IMG/VR virus record: IMGVR_UViG_3300035698_019747
Coordinates: 88,403 to 152,402 of that record
Strand: one strand, 5' to 3'
Source of the DNA: a virus
Length of the DNA: 64,000 nucleotides
The first letter of the stretch is position 1; every line of letters starts with the position of its first letter. The position numbers were made by a program, and so were the translations under genes. A model generated the notes under the pieces. That model was not told the DNA's origin. It was given only the letters and a program-made list of their open reading frames with translations, and did no database searches. This document shows positions 1 to 8,605 of this stretch, piece by piece.

Positions 1-200
1 TTTTAAGAACAGAAGGTGAAGAATATAATGTTTTTATTATTAAAAAAGATGATAAAAAATATGCTATTAAAGTAGCTAAACCATATAATATAATTAAGTG
101 TAAATTGCATTTTTTTAGAGATAAAGACAAAGAAGATATAGAAAAAATAATAGAAAAAGTTTATGAGAAATATGAAGAGTTACGACACCTCAAAAAATAA
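1..200 (+). CDS. hypothetical protein, C-terminal part only
   Basis: An open frame enters from the left edge (first full codon at 3) and ends in TAA at 198-200. The visible 65 residues are lysine- and glutamate-rich, starting LRTEGEEYNVFIIKKDDKKY and ending KYEELRHLKK. The start lies outside the window. It overlaps the start of the next gene by about 35 bases, which is common in tightly packed phage genes. I do not recognise a family. Confidence 0.6.
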   Translation, partial: LRTEGEEYNVFIIKKDDKKYAIKVAKPYNIIKCKLHFFRDKDKEDIEKIIEKVYEKYEELRHLKK

Positions 201-573
201 ATCAATATTTGATAAAAATAAATGTTTATTTATAGTAAATGTCACATTTGATCAAAATACAAGCAGACGAAGATCAGATGAAACTTTAGCTAATATGAAC
301 GCTTATTTTAATGATGGACACGATAATAAAGATGCTATATTCATAATAACATCATCAACAGGGGAATATAATAAAACAGATATAAAATTATTGTACTCAC
401 CATTTAAAAACTATGCAATTGACTTAGAAAGTAGCCTAGAGAAAACCCTTGGTGAAATAATAGATGTGACTAATCATAAAATTGATAGTTTACCGATGAG
501 TGTTGATGCAAAACAAGAACTAAGGGCTGCTATAAGGCAAGTTAATATTGAATCTATACTTAATCAAGGTTAA
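163..573 (+). CDS. hypothetical protein
   Basis: 136 residues, no recognised family. The first Met (163) and the Met at 172 are both possible starts and both overlap the end of the upstream gene. A hydrophobic strand (CLFIVNVTF) and a second one (AIFIITSST) suggest an alpha/beta fold. The 3' end overlaps by 14 bases the end of the convergent tail-tube-like gene on the other strand. Confidence 0.6.
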   Translation: MRNMKSYDTSKNKSIFDKNKCLFIVNVTFDQNTSRRRSDETLANMNAYFNDGHDNKDAIFIITSSTGEYNKTDIKLLYSPFKNYAIDLESSLEKTLGEIIDVTNHKIDSLPMSVDAKQELRAAIRQVNIESILNQG

Positions 574-1201
574 TATCATCTATATTACCAGACTTGAAAT
601 TTCTCTGCTTAATCACAGGTATCTCACCTGGTGTTAACTGTAATACCTTATCTGAATTTAATTCAAAGTCAATGTCCATAAAGTTATAATTGAAGGTCAA
701 CGTAAAAGTACTTTCCTCAAATGATTGTTGGTTATATGCGAATATAATTTCTGATAAATTGGTTAATATAATTTCCTTAAAACTTATTGTATAAATTGCG
801 TCCCTATGAATATCTAATGCAATTATTTGAAATGGACTTCCAAATATTTCTTTTACATCCAAATATGTATTTGTAAATATATCATATAATAATAAGTAAT
901 TTAAACTACTATCAACATTTCTAAATTGTACAGTTAATTCACGAGTACTGGCTATATCATTGATGTTAGTTACAGGCTTATAATTACGCTGTTTACCACG
1001 CATCAATGTTTGAGTAGGTGTTTGAAGTGAAAGACCAGGAAATGATATTTCCTTTATTGTTGAATTTATATAATCTAATATATTTTCATATTGTACCCAA
1101 TTCTTTTCTAATAATGGTGTATATCTATCTATTATGGACTCTGGAACAATATCTTGTGGTAAGTTAAATACAAACTGTGATCCTTGTGAATTAATTCTCA
1201 T
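560..1201 (-). CDS. tail-tube-like virion protein
   Basis: 213 residues. The order of elements resembles the T4 gp19/gp54 tail-tube fold: a PGLS segment (ISFPGLSLQTPTQTL), a strand-helix segment beginning LTVQFRNVDSSLNYLLLYDI, then a long hairpin in which TISFKEIILTNLSEIIF is followed by a final strand ESTFTLTFNYNFMDID. In tail-tube proteins the last strands read as (F/Y)TVTFxYDxx, as here. That would place it in the tail tube or at the baseplate-tube junction. This is pattern recognition, not a search result; a baseplate protein with the same fold is equally possible. A large structural gene follows on the same strand nearby. Confidence 0.5.
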   Translation of the reverse strand: MRINSQGSQFVFNLPQDIVPESIIDRYTPLLEKNWVQYENILDYINSTIKEISFPGLSLQTPTQTLMRGKQRNYKPVTNINDIASTRELTVQFRNVDSSLNYLLLYDIFTNTYLDVKEIFGSPFQIIALDIHRDAIYTISFKEIILTNLSEIIFAYNQQSFEESTFTLTFNYNFMDIDFELNSDKVLQLTPGEIPVIKQRNFKSGNIDDINLD

Positions 1202-1241
1202 AGAGTTTTTTTAATATATATTATATATAAGAAGTGCTTAA

Positions 1242-2381
1242 ATGAAACCCACCCATATGAAATACAAACTGAAATACTATAATCAATTTATTAACGAATC
1301 TAAAATTTCTAAAACACTATATCATGGGTCACCATATATATTTAGTGAATTTAAAAAAGGGCACACATTTTTCTCAGATACACCAAGGTTTGCAGTTGAA
1401 TATTCAGAAACTAAGAGTCAAGATTATCAAATGGATAGAGAGTCTAATTTATACAAAGTTAGTGTTATTGGTAATATATTTGATATTAATGATGAAATAT
1501 GCGAGAACGATATTAGAAAAATATTACCAAATGAAATATCTTATATTTATAATGATTTTGGTTTTGATGCTTCTCTACCTATCGATGAATTTATATTAAA
1601 TATGAAAGGGTTTTTTACAAATGAACCAGTTGAAAATATAAATAATTATAAAGTAGGTGGATATTATGTAACAAATGATAACAGTAAATATTTATTTATC
1701 AAAAAGGATAAAGACTATATTTATGGTATACTATATTCAAGTATTGAGCGAGAAATAGATGTCTATTATATGATGGATAATTATAGTGAAATATATAAAG
1801 ATATAAAAAATTTCACTAAAGAATGGGGTAAAAAGCTACAAGAACCAACACATGGTGGTCACTTAAAAGCTCTTGCAACAGTACTATTTAAAAATAAAGA
1901 AATGTTTGGGATTGCTAAACCTAATGAAGAAGATCACGAAAAATTCATTGCTCTCAGAAATGATATTAGAACTCAATTAATAGATAATAATAAATATATT
2001 AAAAAGTTTTTATTGACCACTAAAGTAGATACACTCATTGATACATGGAGATTTTATGAGAATAAAACAATTTTAGAAGCAATTATTAAACTTGGTTATG
2101 AAGGATATGTTGCTAAAGAAGAAAATGAAAATACTTATAATATCTTTGATCCTAGTCAAAGTGTTAAAATATTAAAATATGAATTCCCATATGGTAGGGA
2201 GTTCAATGATATTAATGACTACCGAGCATTTGATGTTTATTCTTCAAATATTTATAAAGAAATGAAAAAGTTGAATATTAGTACGATTTTATATAATAGT
2301 TATGATATTTATAGTTATTATAAAGAACAACTAGACATTAAAGATGCTATCAAAAATATAATAAAGAAGTCAGAAGATTAA
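1242..2381 (+). CDS. ADP-ribosyltransferase-like protein with capsid-targeting leader
   Basis: The N-terminus MKYKLKYYNQFINES (starting at the second Met, 1257) fits a T4-type capsid-targeting sequence with cleavage after FINE. It is followed by LYHGSPYIFSEFKKG and FFSDTPRFAVEYS, which match the first (YHG) and second (strand plus SxxxxA helix) elements of ART folds of the phage PolyVal type. A late LGYEGYVAKEE could hold the third, glutamate element, and the end NIFDPSQSVKIL is typical of this family. T4 Alt is an injected ADP-ribosyltransferase and offers a precedent. A TTTAATATATA motif lies about 20 nt before the ATG at 1242, so that Met may be used instead. Middle residues about 95-260 are unrecognised. 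Activity is inferred. Confidence 0.6.
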   Translation: MKPTHMKYKLKYYNQFINESKISKTLYHGSPYIFSEFKKGHTFFSDTPRFAVEYSETKSQDYQMDRESNLYKVSVIGNIFDINDEICENDIRKILPNEISYIYNDFGFDASLPIDEFILNMKGFFTNEPVENINNYKVGGYYVTNDNSKYLFIKKDKDYIYGILYSSIEREIDVYYMMDNYSEIYKDIKNFTKEWGKKLQEPTHGGHLKALATVLFKNKEMFGIAKPNEEDHEKFIALRNDIRTQLIDNNKYIKKFLLTTKVDTLIDTWRFYENKTILEAIIKLGYEGYVAKEENENTYNIFDPSQSVKILKYEFPYGREFNDINDYRAFDVYSSNIYKEMKKLNISTILYNSYDIYSYYKEQLDIKDAIKNIIKKSED

Positions 2382-4300
2382 AAATTTCTAAATATTGAAT
2401 TATTTAAGAAAGGGTCATTAATCAAAGAAAATGTAGTTGAACTATCACTTATAATATTCACATCACTTATAGTTTGAGTACTAACAGTAGTAGTTACATT
2501 AACATTAGTGTTTTCATCAGCTCTTCTTCTAGTAACAATGGCTAACTCTCTATTACTATCTCTTCGTATCTCAACATCACTATTTTCTCTTTGGAAATCC
2601 CTACCTAATTCATTTACATACTCTATACTATCACTCATAATAAATGTGCCCCCATATATAACTGAAGTCTCATTGGTTGACTCATTGGTTGAAGTAATAT
2701 AAAATACATTAACCCCACTCTGGTATATTCTTCGAACACTATTTACATTCTCTTTTTTTAATTTAAATACAACTGTTCCATTAGTCAAGTCGTTTTCTTC
2801 ACTACTTCTATATAAATCAGTACTTATTTCAGAATCGAAATTCTTGAACTTTAAACTTATCGTACCTAAATCAACCAAATTAAAATAACTTACTTTAGTT
2901 TCTACATTTTTAGCAATAGTGAATTTTATAATGTTATCAAATGGATTAATAATTAACTTTAACTTACCACTACCTTTCCATTCTCTACTATCTAATAATG
3001 ATGACTCACTTTTAACGACTACATTATTAGTACTTACTAAAACTGGCGTTGGTACCTTAACCACCTCAAAATTATTACTACTATTACTATCCCCTAACTG
3101 ATTATTAAGTTCAGCATAGTTTCTTTTATTAAGACCCTTTATAGCATCACTCAAACTAGCACCGCTTCTTAAATTATATATCTTAGCACTTTTTACATTC
3201 TTTGTATTGATACGCACAAGGCTTCTAGAGTACTTATTAATTTCTTTGGGTAAAATACCATATGATGCTGTTCTAAGTATCACAGAACCGTCTACTTGGT
3301 CTATTATACGCATAGACACATCTATTACAGCAGTAGTAGAACTATATTTTATAATTGGTCTATATTCTAATTTTTCATTGAAATCATCATATACTGAAAT
3401 ATTAATTGTTTTCCCCTTAATATTTTCCTCAAATAAAGTTATTGAATATTCAGCAAAATACCTCTTACCCATACTAACTGAATTAGTTATAAAACTATTG
3501 AATTCCGAAATATTACCATTATAAATTCCATATATATCAAACCAATCCCCCTCGGCACTTGGCTCAACTTTAATACCCATACTTTGGTAATCAGGAGTTT
3601 GTGGAAATGATGTTTGTAATGGACTTGATAAAATATAAGTAGTTATGTCATTTAATATAGTTTTTTTAGCAATAAATCCAAACTCAACCATAACAGGGGA
3701 CACCCTAGATAAACCGATATTAGATGTTAAATTATAATTTATAGTATTTGGTGAAACTATATTGTTTAATATCTGATTAGAAACCGCGTTAATAGATGGG
3801 AATGAAACTTCAATAAATTTACCCCATGTACTTCCATTTATACTTTGTGGTGGAGAAGAAATCTCTAATTCTCTATTAAACCTATTCTGATCTTGTTTAT
3901 CAAAGAAAAATTGTGATAAAGAAATTAACTTATCTTCATTACTATCAAGTGCAAGAACCTTTAAATAACAACCACCATATTCTGAGAAATTATAGTTAAC
4001 TGGAAAGTGTAATTTAATCCTATCATGTTTGATTGGTAGGTTTTGACTATATTCCTTGTCTTGTAAGAAATTATATATTGTACTATCTTTTACACCAACA
4101 CTATTTCTTATTGGATCAATGGTCACATATTGGTTAGAATACTTATTAGTTATATCAATAGTATTTTTAACTGAATAACTTTGAGTCAAATCGGTTAAGT
4201 TCTTACTGACAATATAGCTATCACCCCTTAGATAATTATCATCGTAAATGTACTCCATTAGTACATTTGAGTCAAGTTGTATAAATTTAGAATTTCTCAT
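2378..4300 (-). CDS. large virion structural protein (unknown role)
   Basis: About 640 residues from the Met at 4300 (MRNSKFIQLDSNVLMEYIYDD); the open frame extends upstream to 4387 but that part would overlap the promoter of the divergent gene. The sequence is rich in beta strands, Asn, Ser and Thr, with no enzyme motif, as in phage tail or baseplate proteins. The start KFIQLDSNVLMEYIYDDN looks familiar from structural proteins of Bacteroidota phages, but I cannot name the part. It lies beside the tail-tube-like gene on the same strand. The C-terminus is Ser/Thr-rich. Confidence 0.5.
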   Translation of the reverse strand: MRNSKFIQLDSNVLMEYIYDDNYLRGDSYIVSKNLTDLTQSYSVKNTIDITNKYSNQYVTIDPIRNSVGVKDSTIYNFLQDKEYSQNLPIKHDRIKLHFPVNYNFSEYGGCYLKVLALDSNEDKLISLSQFFFDKQDQNRFNRELEISSPPQSINGSTWGKFIEVSFPSINAVSNQILNNIVSPNTINYNLTSNIGLSRVSPVMVEFGFIAKKTILNDITTYILSSPLQTSFPQTPDYQSMGIKVEPSAEGDWFDIYGIYNGNISEFNSFITNSVSMGKRYFAEYSITLFEENIKGKTINISVYDDFNEKLEYRPIIKYSSTTAVIDVSMRIIDQVDGSVILRTASYGILPKEINKYSRSLVRINTKNVKSAKIYNLRSGASLSDAIKGLNKRNYAELNNQLGDSNSSNNFEVVKVPTPVLVSTNNVVVKSESSLLDSREWKGSGKLKLIINPFDNIIKFTIAKNVETKVSYFNLVDLGTISLKFKNFDSEISTDLYRSSEENDLTNGTVVFKLKKENVNSVRRIYQSGVNVFYITSTNESTNETSVIYGGTFIMSDSIEYVNELGRDFQRENSDVEIRRDSNRELAIVTRRRADENTNVNVTTTVSTQTISDVNIISDSSTTFSLINDPFLNNSIFRNF

Positions 4301-4346
4301 ATCATATATATTTAATATTAAATTTTCATATCTAATATTAATTACA

Positions 4347-4354
4347 TATCTTTG
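4347..4354 (+). promoter_or_regulatory. Bacteroidota-type -7 box TATCTTTG
   Basis: TATCTTTG matches TAnnTTTG, the -7 element of Bacteroidota primary sigma promoters. It lies 16-19 bases before the two ATGs (4370, 4373) of the next gene, giving a short leader. Its position also shows that the upstream TTG in the same frame (4352) is not the start. Confidence 0.5.
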
Positions 4355-4369
4355 ACAAAATGTTATGAT

Positions 4370-4768
4370 ATGATGACCGATAAACAACTAGGTATTGATA
4401 TTTTGGATAAACCAGAAAAATATGAGGGTATAAAGCTTTTTCTTATTGCTGAGAAATCTGAAAGTTTTTTACTAGATAGAGGTTTTACTATAATTGACTT
4501 TGAACACTATGATACTTATGTAAATAGACAAATAAACATTGATAAAGCATTAGGCAAAGAATCAGTTGTTAAAGATGATAGCAAAATCATATTAAAGATT
4601 GTGGATTATACACTTAATCTTAAATATATTAGAGAGAATTATCCTAATCAAACTTTTATAGCCACATCATTTATCAGTGATATGACTTATATTTCAGATT
4701 ATGTATTTGGATGTACATGCTCACCCATAAGTAATATTTATGAATTAAAAAATAGAAAAAATGCTTGA
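4370..4768 (+). CDS. hypothetical protein
   Basis: About 132 residues from ATG 4370 (or 4373). No family recognised. It contains alpha/beta-like strands (IKLFLIAEK, GFTIIDFEHYD, TFIATSFISDM) and two cysteines near the end (FGCTCSP). The 3' end overlaps the start of the Fic gene by 8 bases, so the two are probably co-transcribed from the TATCTTTG promoter. Confidence 0.6.
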   Translation: MMTDKQLGIDILDKPEKYEGIKLFLIAEKSESFLLDRGFTIIDFEHYDTYVNRQINIDKALGKESVVKDDSKIILKIVDYTLNLKYIRENYPNQTFIATSFISDMTYISDYVFGCTCSPISNIYELKNRKNA

Positions 4769-5537
4769 GATTAACACGTATGCCGACCTTAAAAAAGGTG
4801 CAGAAGAATGGAATCCTATTATGACAATTGTTACTAATATTGACACTTGTTGCGATAATATTAATTTTCCACATGAAGATTATCCAGAATATGTCCCTAC
4901 TACTAAAGATGCCATTGAATTCACATTAGAAATTCTAAATGAAAATGGGAAGTTAGTAGAAAGGGATATTAAGGAAATTCATAAAATCGCAATGAAAGGT
5001 AAACCCTATATTAGATTGGGGGATTGGCGAGATATATTAGTGACAGTTTCTGATGAATTAAGACCACCTAAACCATTTCTTATTGCATCAATGATGATGT
5101 CTATCTTACCTATTGAACCCAATATTAATAGAGATGAATTGTTTAGTTGGTATAAAACATTTGAAACTATTCACCCATTTGTAGATGGTAATGGTAGAGT
5201 TGGTGGTATTATACTAGCTGCTATGAGTAAATTTATGTTTGATGATTATATGGTGAATACCAAGATATATCATTATACTTTGGATAATATTATAAAAAGG
5301 TTAGTAAATAAAAATGATAGCCTTTTGAGTAACCCAAAATATTTTGACCAAGAAATATCTTTAGATGAAAAGCGTTTACTATTTTTGGATAAAAAATGCC
5401 ATGATACCAGTAAGATTAAAAATATACTTAAAACTGAAAATTTATTAGACATTTTCAACCAATTAATGAGCAAACGTGATATAAATTCAATTATTAAAAT
5501 GTTTAAAGCTATCAATGATGGAAAAAATTACCAATGA
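4761..5537 (+). CDS. Fic-domain protein (probable AMP transferase)
   Basis: 258 residues. Residues 138-149 read HPFVDGNGRVGG, a close match to the Fic catalytic motif HxFx(D/E)GNGRxxR: catalytic His138, acidic Asp142 and the GNGR phosphate loop are present, but the last Arg is replaced by Gly149. Fic enzymes usually transfer AMP from ATP to hydroxyl side chains of target proteins; loss of the last Arg can change substrate or lower activity. I see no clear (S/T)xxxE(G/N) inhibitory helix. It overlaps the genes on both sides, so is part of an operon with a small membrane protein. A role in modifying host proteins early in infection is inference. Confidence 0.8.
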   Translation: MLEINTYADLKKGAEEWNPIMTIVTNIDTCCDNINFPHEDYPEYVPTTKDAIEFTLEILNENGKLVERDIKEIHKIAMKGKPYIRLGDWRDILVTVSDELRPPKPFLIASMMMSILPIEPNINRDELFSWYKTFETIHPFVDGNGRVGGIILAAMSKFMFDDYMVNTKIYHYTLDNIIKRLVNKNDSLLSNPKYFDQEISLDEKRLLFLDKKCHDTSKIKNILKTENLLDIFNQLMSKRDINSIIKMFKAINDGKNYQ

Positions 5538-5742
5538 GTTACAAAAGATTAGGGTGCGGAAGTTATTATTACTCCCACCCCTCTCTCTTATAGTATTATG
5601 TGCTATAAATATACTAATGAATTATTATATAGGAATTCCAATATTTTTTTCTATATTTGTGTTCTTATTTAGTACAATATATTTTATACTCTCAGTTATG
5701 TTAGTATTATATAGTGATTTCAAAACAAACATTAAAAATTAA
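5515..5742 (+). CDS. small membrane protein, two predicted TM helices
   Basis: 75 residues (ATG at 5515 or 5518). A basic N-terminus (NELQKIRVRK) is followed by two hydrophobic stretches, LLLLPPLSLIVLCAINIL and a second from about residue 40 (GIPIFFSIFVFLFSTIYFIL). The start overlaps the Fic gene by 23 bases. Function unknown; possible inner-membrane partner of the Fic gene product. Confidence 0.6.
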   Translation: MMEKITNELQKIRVRKLLLLPPLSLIVLCAINILMNYYIGIPIFFSIFVFLFSTIYFILSVMLVLYSDFKTNIKN

Positions 5743-6081
5743 ATGATAATGATAGACTTTACAGAAGTAAGTGCGGTGAAAAAGAATAAATCAGCCAAAA
5801 CAATTAGTAATTTTATAAACCCATCAGAGAATGTTTCGGTTATAGTTAATTTTGATGAGAATAACTGGGTATGTATTCTTAATTTCCAAGAACAATTGAA
5901 TAAAATATTCAACGATCATAACCCCCACATAGACAGTAAGATGTCATTGGAAGAATTGAAGGATTTAGTAAACTATACTGATTCTATGATATTAAGTGAA
6001 GACTCTTCTAAAATAAAATATATTGAGTTAACAGAAGAACAAGAAAATAAAGAGTATATTAAATATAAATTAATTAATTAA
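5743..6081 (+). CDS. hypothetical protein, paralogue of the next gene
   Basis: 112 residues. It is clearly related to its downstream neighbour: both contain NWVC/GWACC after an IxNFDE/INLDEE strand, then a LNKIF/LNKVF helix, then LEELKDLVNYTDSMILSED followed by SKIKYI(E/Q)LT. The pair arose by tandem duplication. No function recognised. Confidence 0.65.
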   Translation: MIMIDFTEVSAVKKNKSAKTISNFINPSENVSVIVNFDENNWVCILNFQEQLNKIFNDHNPHIDSKMSLEELKDLVNYTDSMILSEDSSKIKYIELTEEQENKEYIKYKLIN

Positions 6082-6083
6082 TT

Positions 6084-6434
6084 ATGGCATCACAGTTAAA
6101 TATAAGCCCACAGGATAAAAATACAACAGCTAGAGCATTTAATGATCTTATAAACCCAAATAAAGCAGAATTCCTAAAGGGTAGAGGGATTATAATCAAT
6201 TTAGATGAAGAAGGATGGGCATGCTGCAACAACTTTTTACATGAATTGAATAAAGTTTTCCAAGGGGAAAATATTGATGTAGATCCTGATCTTGGAATAG
6301 ATTTAGAAGAATTAAAGGGTTTAGTAAACCATACTGATTCTATGATATTAAGTGAAGATTTTTCTAAAATTAAATATATCCAGTTAACTCAAAGACAAAA
6401 GTATAATGAGTTCTATAAATATAGAAATATGTAG
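6084..6434 (+). CDS. hypothetical protein, paralogue of the previous gene
   Basis: 116 residues, starting two bases after the stop of its paralogue. It shares the C-terminal signature LEELKGLVNHTDSMILSED and the motif SKIKYIQLT with it, and carries GWACCNN where the paralogue has NWVCILN. Ends in TAG. Function unknown. Confidence 0.65.
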   Translation: MASQLNISPQDKNTTARAFNDLINPNKAEFLKGRGIIINLDEEGWACCNNFLHELNKVFQGENIDVDPDLGIDLEELKGLVNHTDSMILSEDFSKIKYIQLTQRQKYNEFYKYRNM

Positions 6435-6545
6435 CCATCAATATTAAATATTATTATATATTTAGTATATATCATGATGTTGCACCTTTTTTATGTATTT
6501 GAAAAAATTAATATATAATATATTTAAAAAATAACTTATTTTAAA

Positions 6546-6971
6546 ATGGCTATAATTAAAAAAGTGAAAGATTTCTTTAAAAAAGATACACCTAAGGATA
6601 TGTCAAATAAACATATCACTAAAATGGATAACAATTCTGTAAATGATCAAGCAATGCCTGTTGAGAACTTCAGTGGGGTTTTAGAATATATCACTGCTGA
6701 TATACATAGAATCATTAGGTTAACTTCTTACTTGAAAAATGAACTCACTGATATTTTTGGAAAACATAATGCAAGGTATAGAGGTGAATTTTTCTATTAC
6801 GTTTGGAATTTGGAATTTGATGGAGATACTTTTTGTATATTCACCGCAAATGGGAAAGGTACTACTTTTAATATTCACGCAAACCGTGAGGAAAATAAAT
6901 CAGAAAAATGTATAAACTTCCTACGTAAAATGGATGAATTATTAATAACAATAAATAAAGATGAAAAATAA
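6546..6971 (+). CDS. hypothetical protein
   Basis: 141 residues: a lysine-rich N-terminus (IIKKVKDFFKKDTPKD), then a helical part and a compact beta region (FFYYVWNLEFDGDTFCIFTANGKGT). No family recognised. Its last codons overlap the start of the kptA-like gene (ATG at 6961), so translation is probably coupled. The 110 bases before it are AT-rich and hold no gene. Confidence 0.6.
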   Translation: MAIIKKVKDFFKKDTPKDMSNKHITKMDNNSVNDQAMPVENFSGVLEYITADIHRIIRLTSYLKNELTDIFGKHNARYRGEFFYYVWNLEFDGDTFCIFTANGKGTTFNIHANREENKSEKCINFLRKMDELLITINKDEK

Positions 6972-7500
6972 TAAAAATACAAGCAGGTTTCTTAGCTTAG
7001 TGCTCAGACATAAACCAGAAGCTCTAGGAATCGTTTTAGATAGTAAGGGATATACTGATACCAAAATATTAATTGATGCTCTTAAAGAAGATGGTTTTGA
7101 TATTGACATAGATATCTTAAAGGACATAGTTGAAACAAATGATAAACAACGTTTTAAATTTAATGAAGATTTTTCAAAGATAAGAGCAAGCCAAGGACAT
7201 TCTGTCATTAAATTAGATTTTGTTAGAAAATTACCACCTGATATTTTATACCATGGGACAGCAAAAACTAATATGAAATCTATTATGAAATCTGGAATAT
7301 CTAAACAGAGAAGACATCACGTACATTTATCTACCAATAAAGATACTGCACTTGATGTTGGTGGACGTTACGGTAGACCCATTGTATTAGAAATTGATGC
7401 TAAAAAAATGAATGCAGATAATATTGAATTTTATTTATCTGATAATAACGTGTGGTTGACAGAGTATGTAGATAGTAAATATATTATAAATAATAAATAA
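6961..7500 (+). CDS. kptA: RNA 2'-phosphotransferase, KptA/Tpt1 family
   Basis: 179 residues, the usual size. The family motifs appear in order: LSLVLRHKP (11-19, Arg16 and His17), IRASQGHS (74-81), LYHGT (96-100), HHVHLS (119-124) and VWLTE (164-168). Tpt1/KptA transfers the 2'-phosphate left at an RNA splice or repair junction to NAD+, giving ADP-ribose 1'',2''-cyclic phosphate. In phages it would finish repair of tRNAs cut by host anticodon nucleases, or act as an ADP-ribosyltransferase. Other RNA genes in the window (Thg1-like, HAD repair-type, RNase P RNA) support an RNA role. Start chosen at the ATG overlapping the upstream stop. Confidence 0.93.
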   Translation: MKNNKNTSRFLSLVLRHKPEALGIVLDSKGYTDTKILIDALKEDGFDIDIDILKDIVETNDKQRFKFNEDFSKIRASQGHSVIKLDFVRKLPPDILYHGTAKTNMKSIMKSGISKQRRHHVHLSTNKDTALDVGGRYGRPIVLEIDAKKMNADNIEFYLSDNNVWLTEYVDSKYIINNK

Positions 7501-7502
7501 AT

Positions 7503-7694
7503 ATGCCAGAAGCAGTAACAGTAATAAGTAAAGCTAAAGAACTAATTGAAACAGTTGGTTCGGAGAAAGCCATTGAATTTTTTCAAGAAATAATTGATTC
7601 AATTGGTGAACCTAAAAGCTTTGATGATGTGTGCAATATTAGTGGAAATGAATGCGCAATAAAATATATTAAAGATGAAATGAGCACACAATAA
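7503..7694 (+). CDS. small hypothetical protein
   Basis: 63 residues, acidic and helical (ISKAKELIETVGSEKAIEFF), with two cysteines in CNISGNEC. Starts two bases after the kptA stop, so is probably in the same operon. No family recognised. Confidence 0.55.
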   Translation: MPEAVTVISKAKELIETVGSEKAIEFFQEIIDSIGEPKSFDDVCNISGNECAIKYIKDEMSTQ

Positions 7695-7699
7695 AATAT

Positions 7700-7842
7700 A
7701 TGAAAAAGAATAAAGATGAAATAAGTGGTCAAATAAACGAAGAAATAATTAAATCTAGTGAATACTTGATGCCGAGTTAGAAGCAGAAGAGAAGGCAAAA
7801 TTAAATAAAATAAATTTACTCCGAAGTCAGTTTGGTTTATAA
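7700..7842 (+). pseudogene. small coiled-coil gene broken by a frameshift
   Basis: A 26-residue frame opens at ATG 7700 (MKKNKDEISGQINEEIIKSS) and stops at 7778-7780. A second frame, open from just before that point, encodes ILDAELEAEEKAKLNKINLL and continues to TAA 7840-7842. Joined by a one-base shift near 7770 they make one lysine/glutamate-rich helical protein of about 47 residues. Either an indel in the genome or a sequencing error explains it. Confidence 0.35.
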
Positions 7843-7865
7843 TATTTAAATTAAAATAAAAAATT

Positions 7866-8135
7866 ATGAAAAATAACACAATTTCAACTACCACAGAATT
7901 ATCATTCCTTGATTTATGTAGTAGAGTAGATTATTGGAAAACTAGAGCGAATCATTTTGAAGAACTTTATAACGAGGAAAGACAAGAAAATGTTACTAAT
8001 TTAAATAATAGTATAGAATCTGCTAAAAAAGGTGTCGCTAATGCATTATTATTTTCATTGAGTGCCACTGATAACCCTGATGGTAGTATGACTATTGATA
8101 AGGATTCAAGAACAGTTTTAGCTAAATCTTACTGA
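7866..8135 (+). CDS. hypothetical protein
   Basis: 89 residues, mostly helical, with an aromatic/acidic segment (VDYWKTRANHFEELYNEERQ). No family recognised. Its TGA stop overlaps the ATG of the next small gene (TGATG), so the two are translationally coupled. Confidence 0.55.
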   Translation: MKNNTISTTTELSFLDLCSRVDYWKTRANHFEELYNEERQENVTNLNNSIESAKKGVANALLFSLSATDNPDGSMTIDKDSRTVLAKSY

Positions 8136-8311
8136 TGCAAAAAAAGGCGATTGATAATCTAAATAGATATGAAAAGAACGATCGGTCTAAATCTGGATTT
8201 CCTGATGAGGTTTCCACACAGAATTATATTATAAAAAACCGTTGCATAAATTGTAAATGCGATTTAGCATTTGGTGAAGTATTATGTGACTTAGAGTGGG
8301 AAATAATTTGA
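8135..8311 (+). CDS. small cysteine-rich (possible zinc-binding) protein
   Basis: 58 residues, MQKKAIDNLN to LCDLEWEII, starting at ATG 8135 that overlaps the previous stop. It contains CINCKC followed by another Cys 12 residues later (GEVLCDL), consistent with a small zinc site. Other window proteins share this kind of short Cys-rich pattern. Function unknown. Confidence 0.5.
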   Translation: MQKKAIDNLNRYEKNDRSKSGFPDEVSTQNYIIKNRCINCKCDLAFGEVLCDLEWEII

Positions 8312-8323
8312 TTAGTTAAAGGG

Positions 8324-8345
8324 AGTGTTTATTTTAATAAACACT
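8324..8345 (+). repeat. hairpin element, similar copy at 9769-9788
   Basis: AGTGTTTAT and ATAAACACT form a perfect 9-bp stem with a TTTA loop, followed by TAAAATAAAC. A similar but shorter hairpin (TATTTAT/ATAAATA) followed by CTTAAAAATAAAG lies at 9769-9788, before the next gene. Both sit in front of a gene on the plus strand, so they could be a promoter or processing element. Confidence 0.35.
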
Positions 8346-8455
8346 TAAAATAAACAAGGATTAGTAGACATAAATATTAATCATTTTGATGATAACACTA
8401 TTCCAGAAACAAACTTAATAATGTTTTCATAATATATATAAGAAGAGGTATTTTT

Positions 8456-8605
8456 ATGCAAGATAAAGACATAAAGACATACATAATGAACCATTTAATT
8501 GATGATGAAAATTATGATAAAAAATTAAATAAATATGACTACAGAAAAAGTAGATATTGTAATAACTTATTTTGGGGAAGACCTTTCTTGGATAACCAGT
8601 CTTAA
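8456..8605 (+). CDS. possible short protein overlapping the next gene
   Basis: A 49-residue frame (MQDKDIKTYIMNHLIDDENY to WGRPFLDNQS) has a purine-rich AGAAGAGG seven bases before its ATG, unusually good for this genome. It runs 71 bases into the start of the following gene in another frame. It may be a real leader peptide or a chance frame; I cannot decide. Confidence 0.3.
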   Translation: MQDKDIKTYIMNHLIDDENYDKKLNKYDYRKSRYCNNLFWGRPFLDNQS

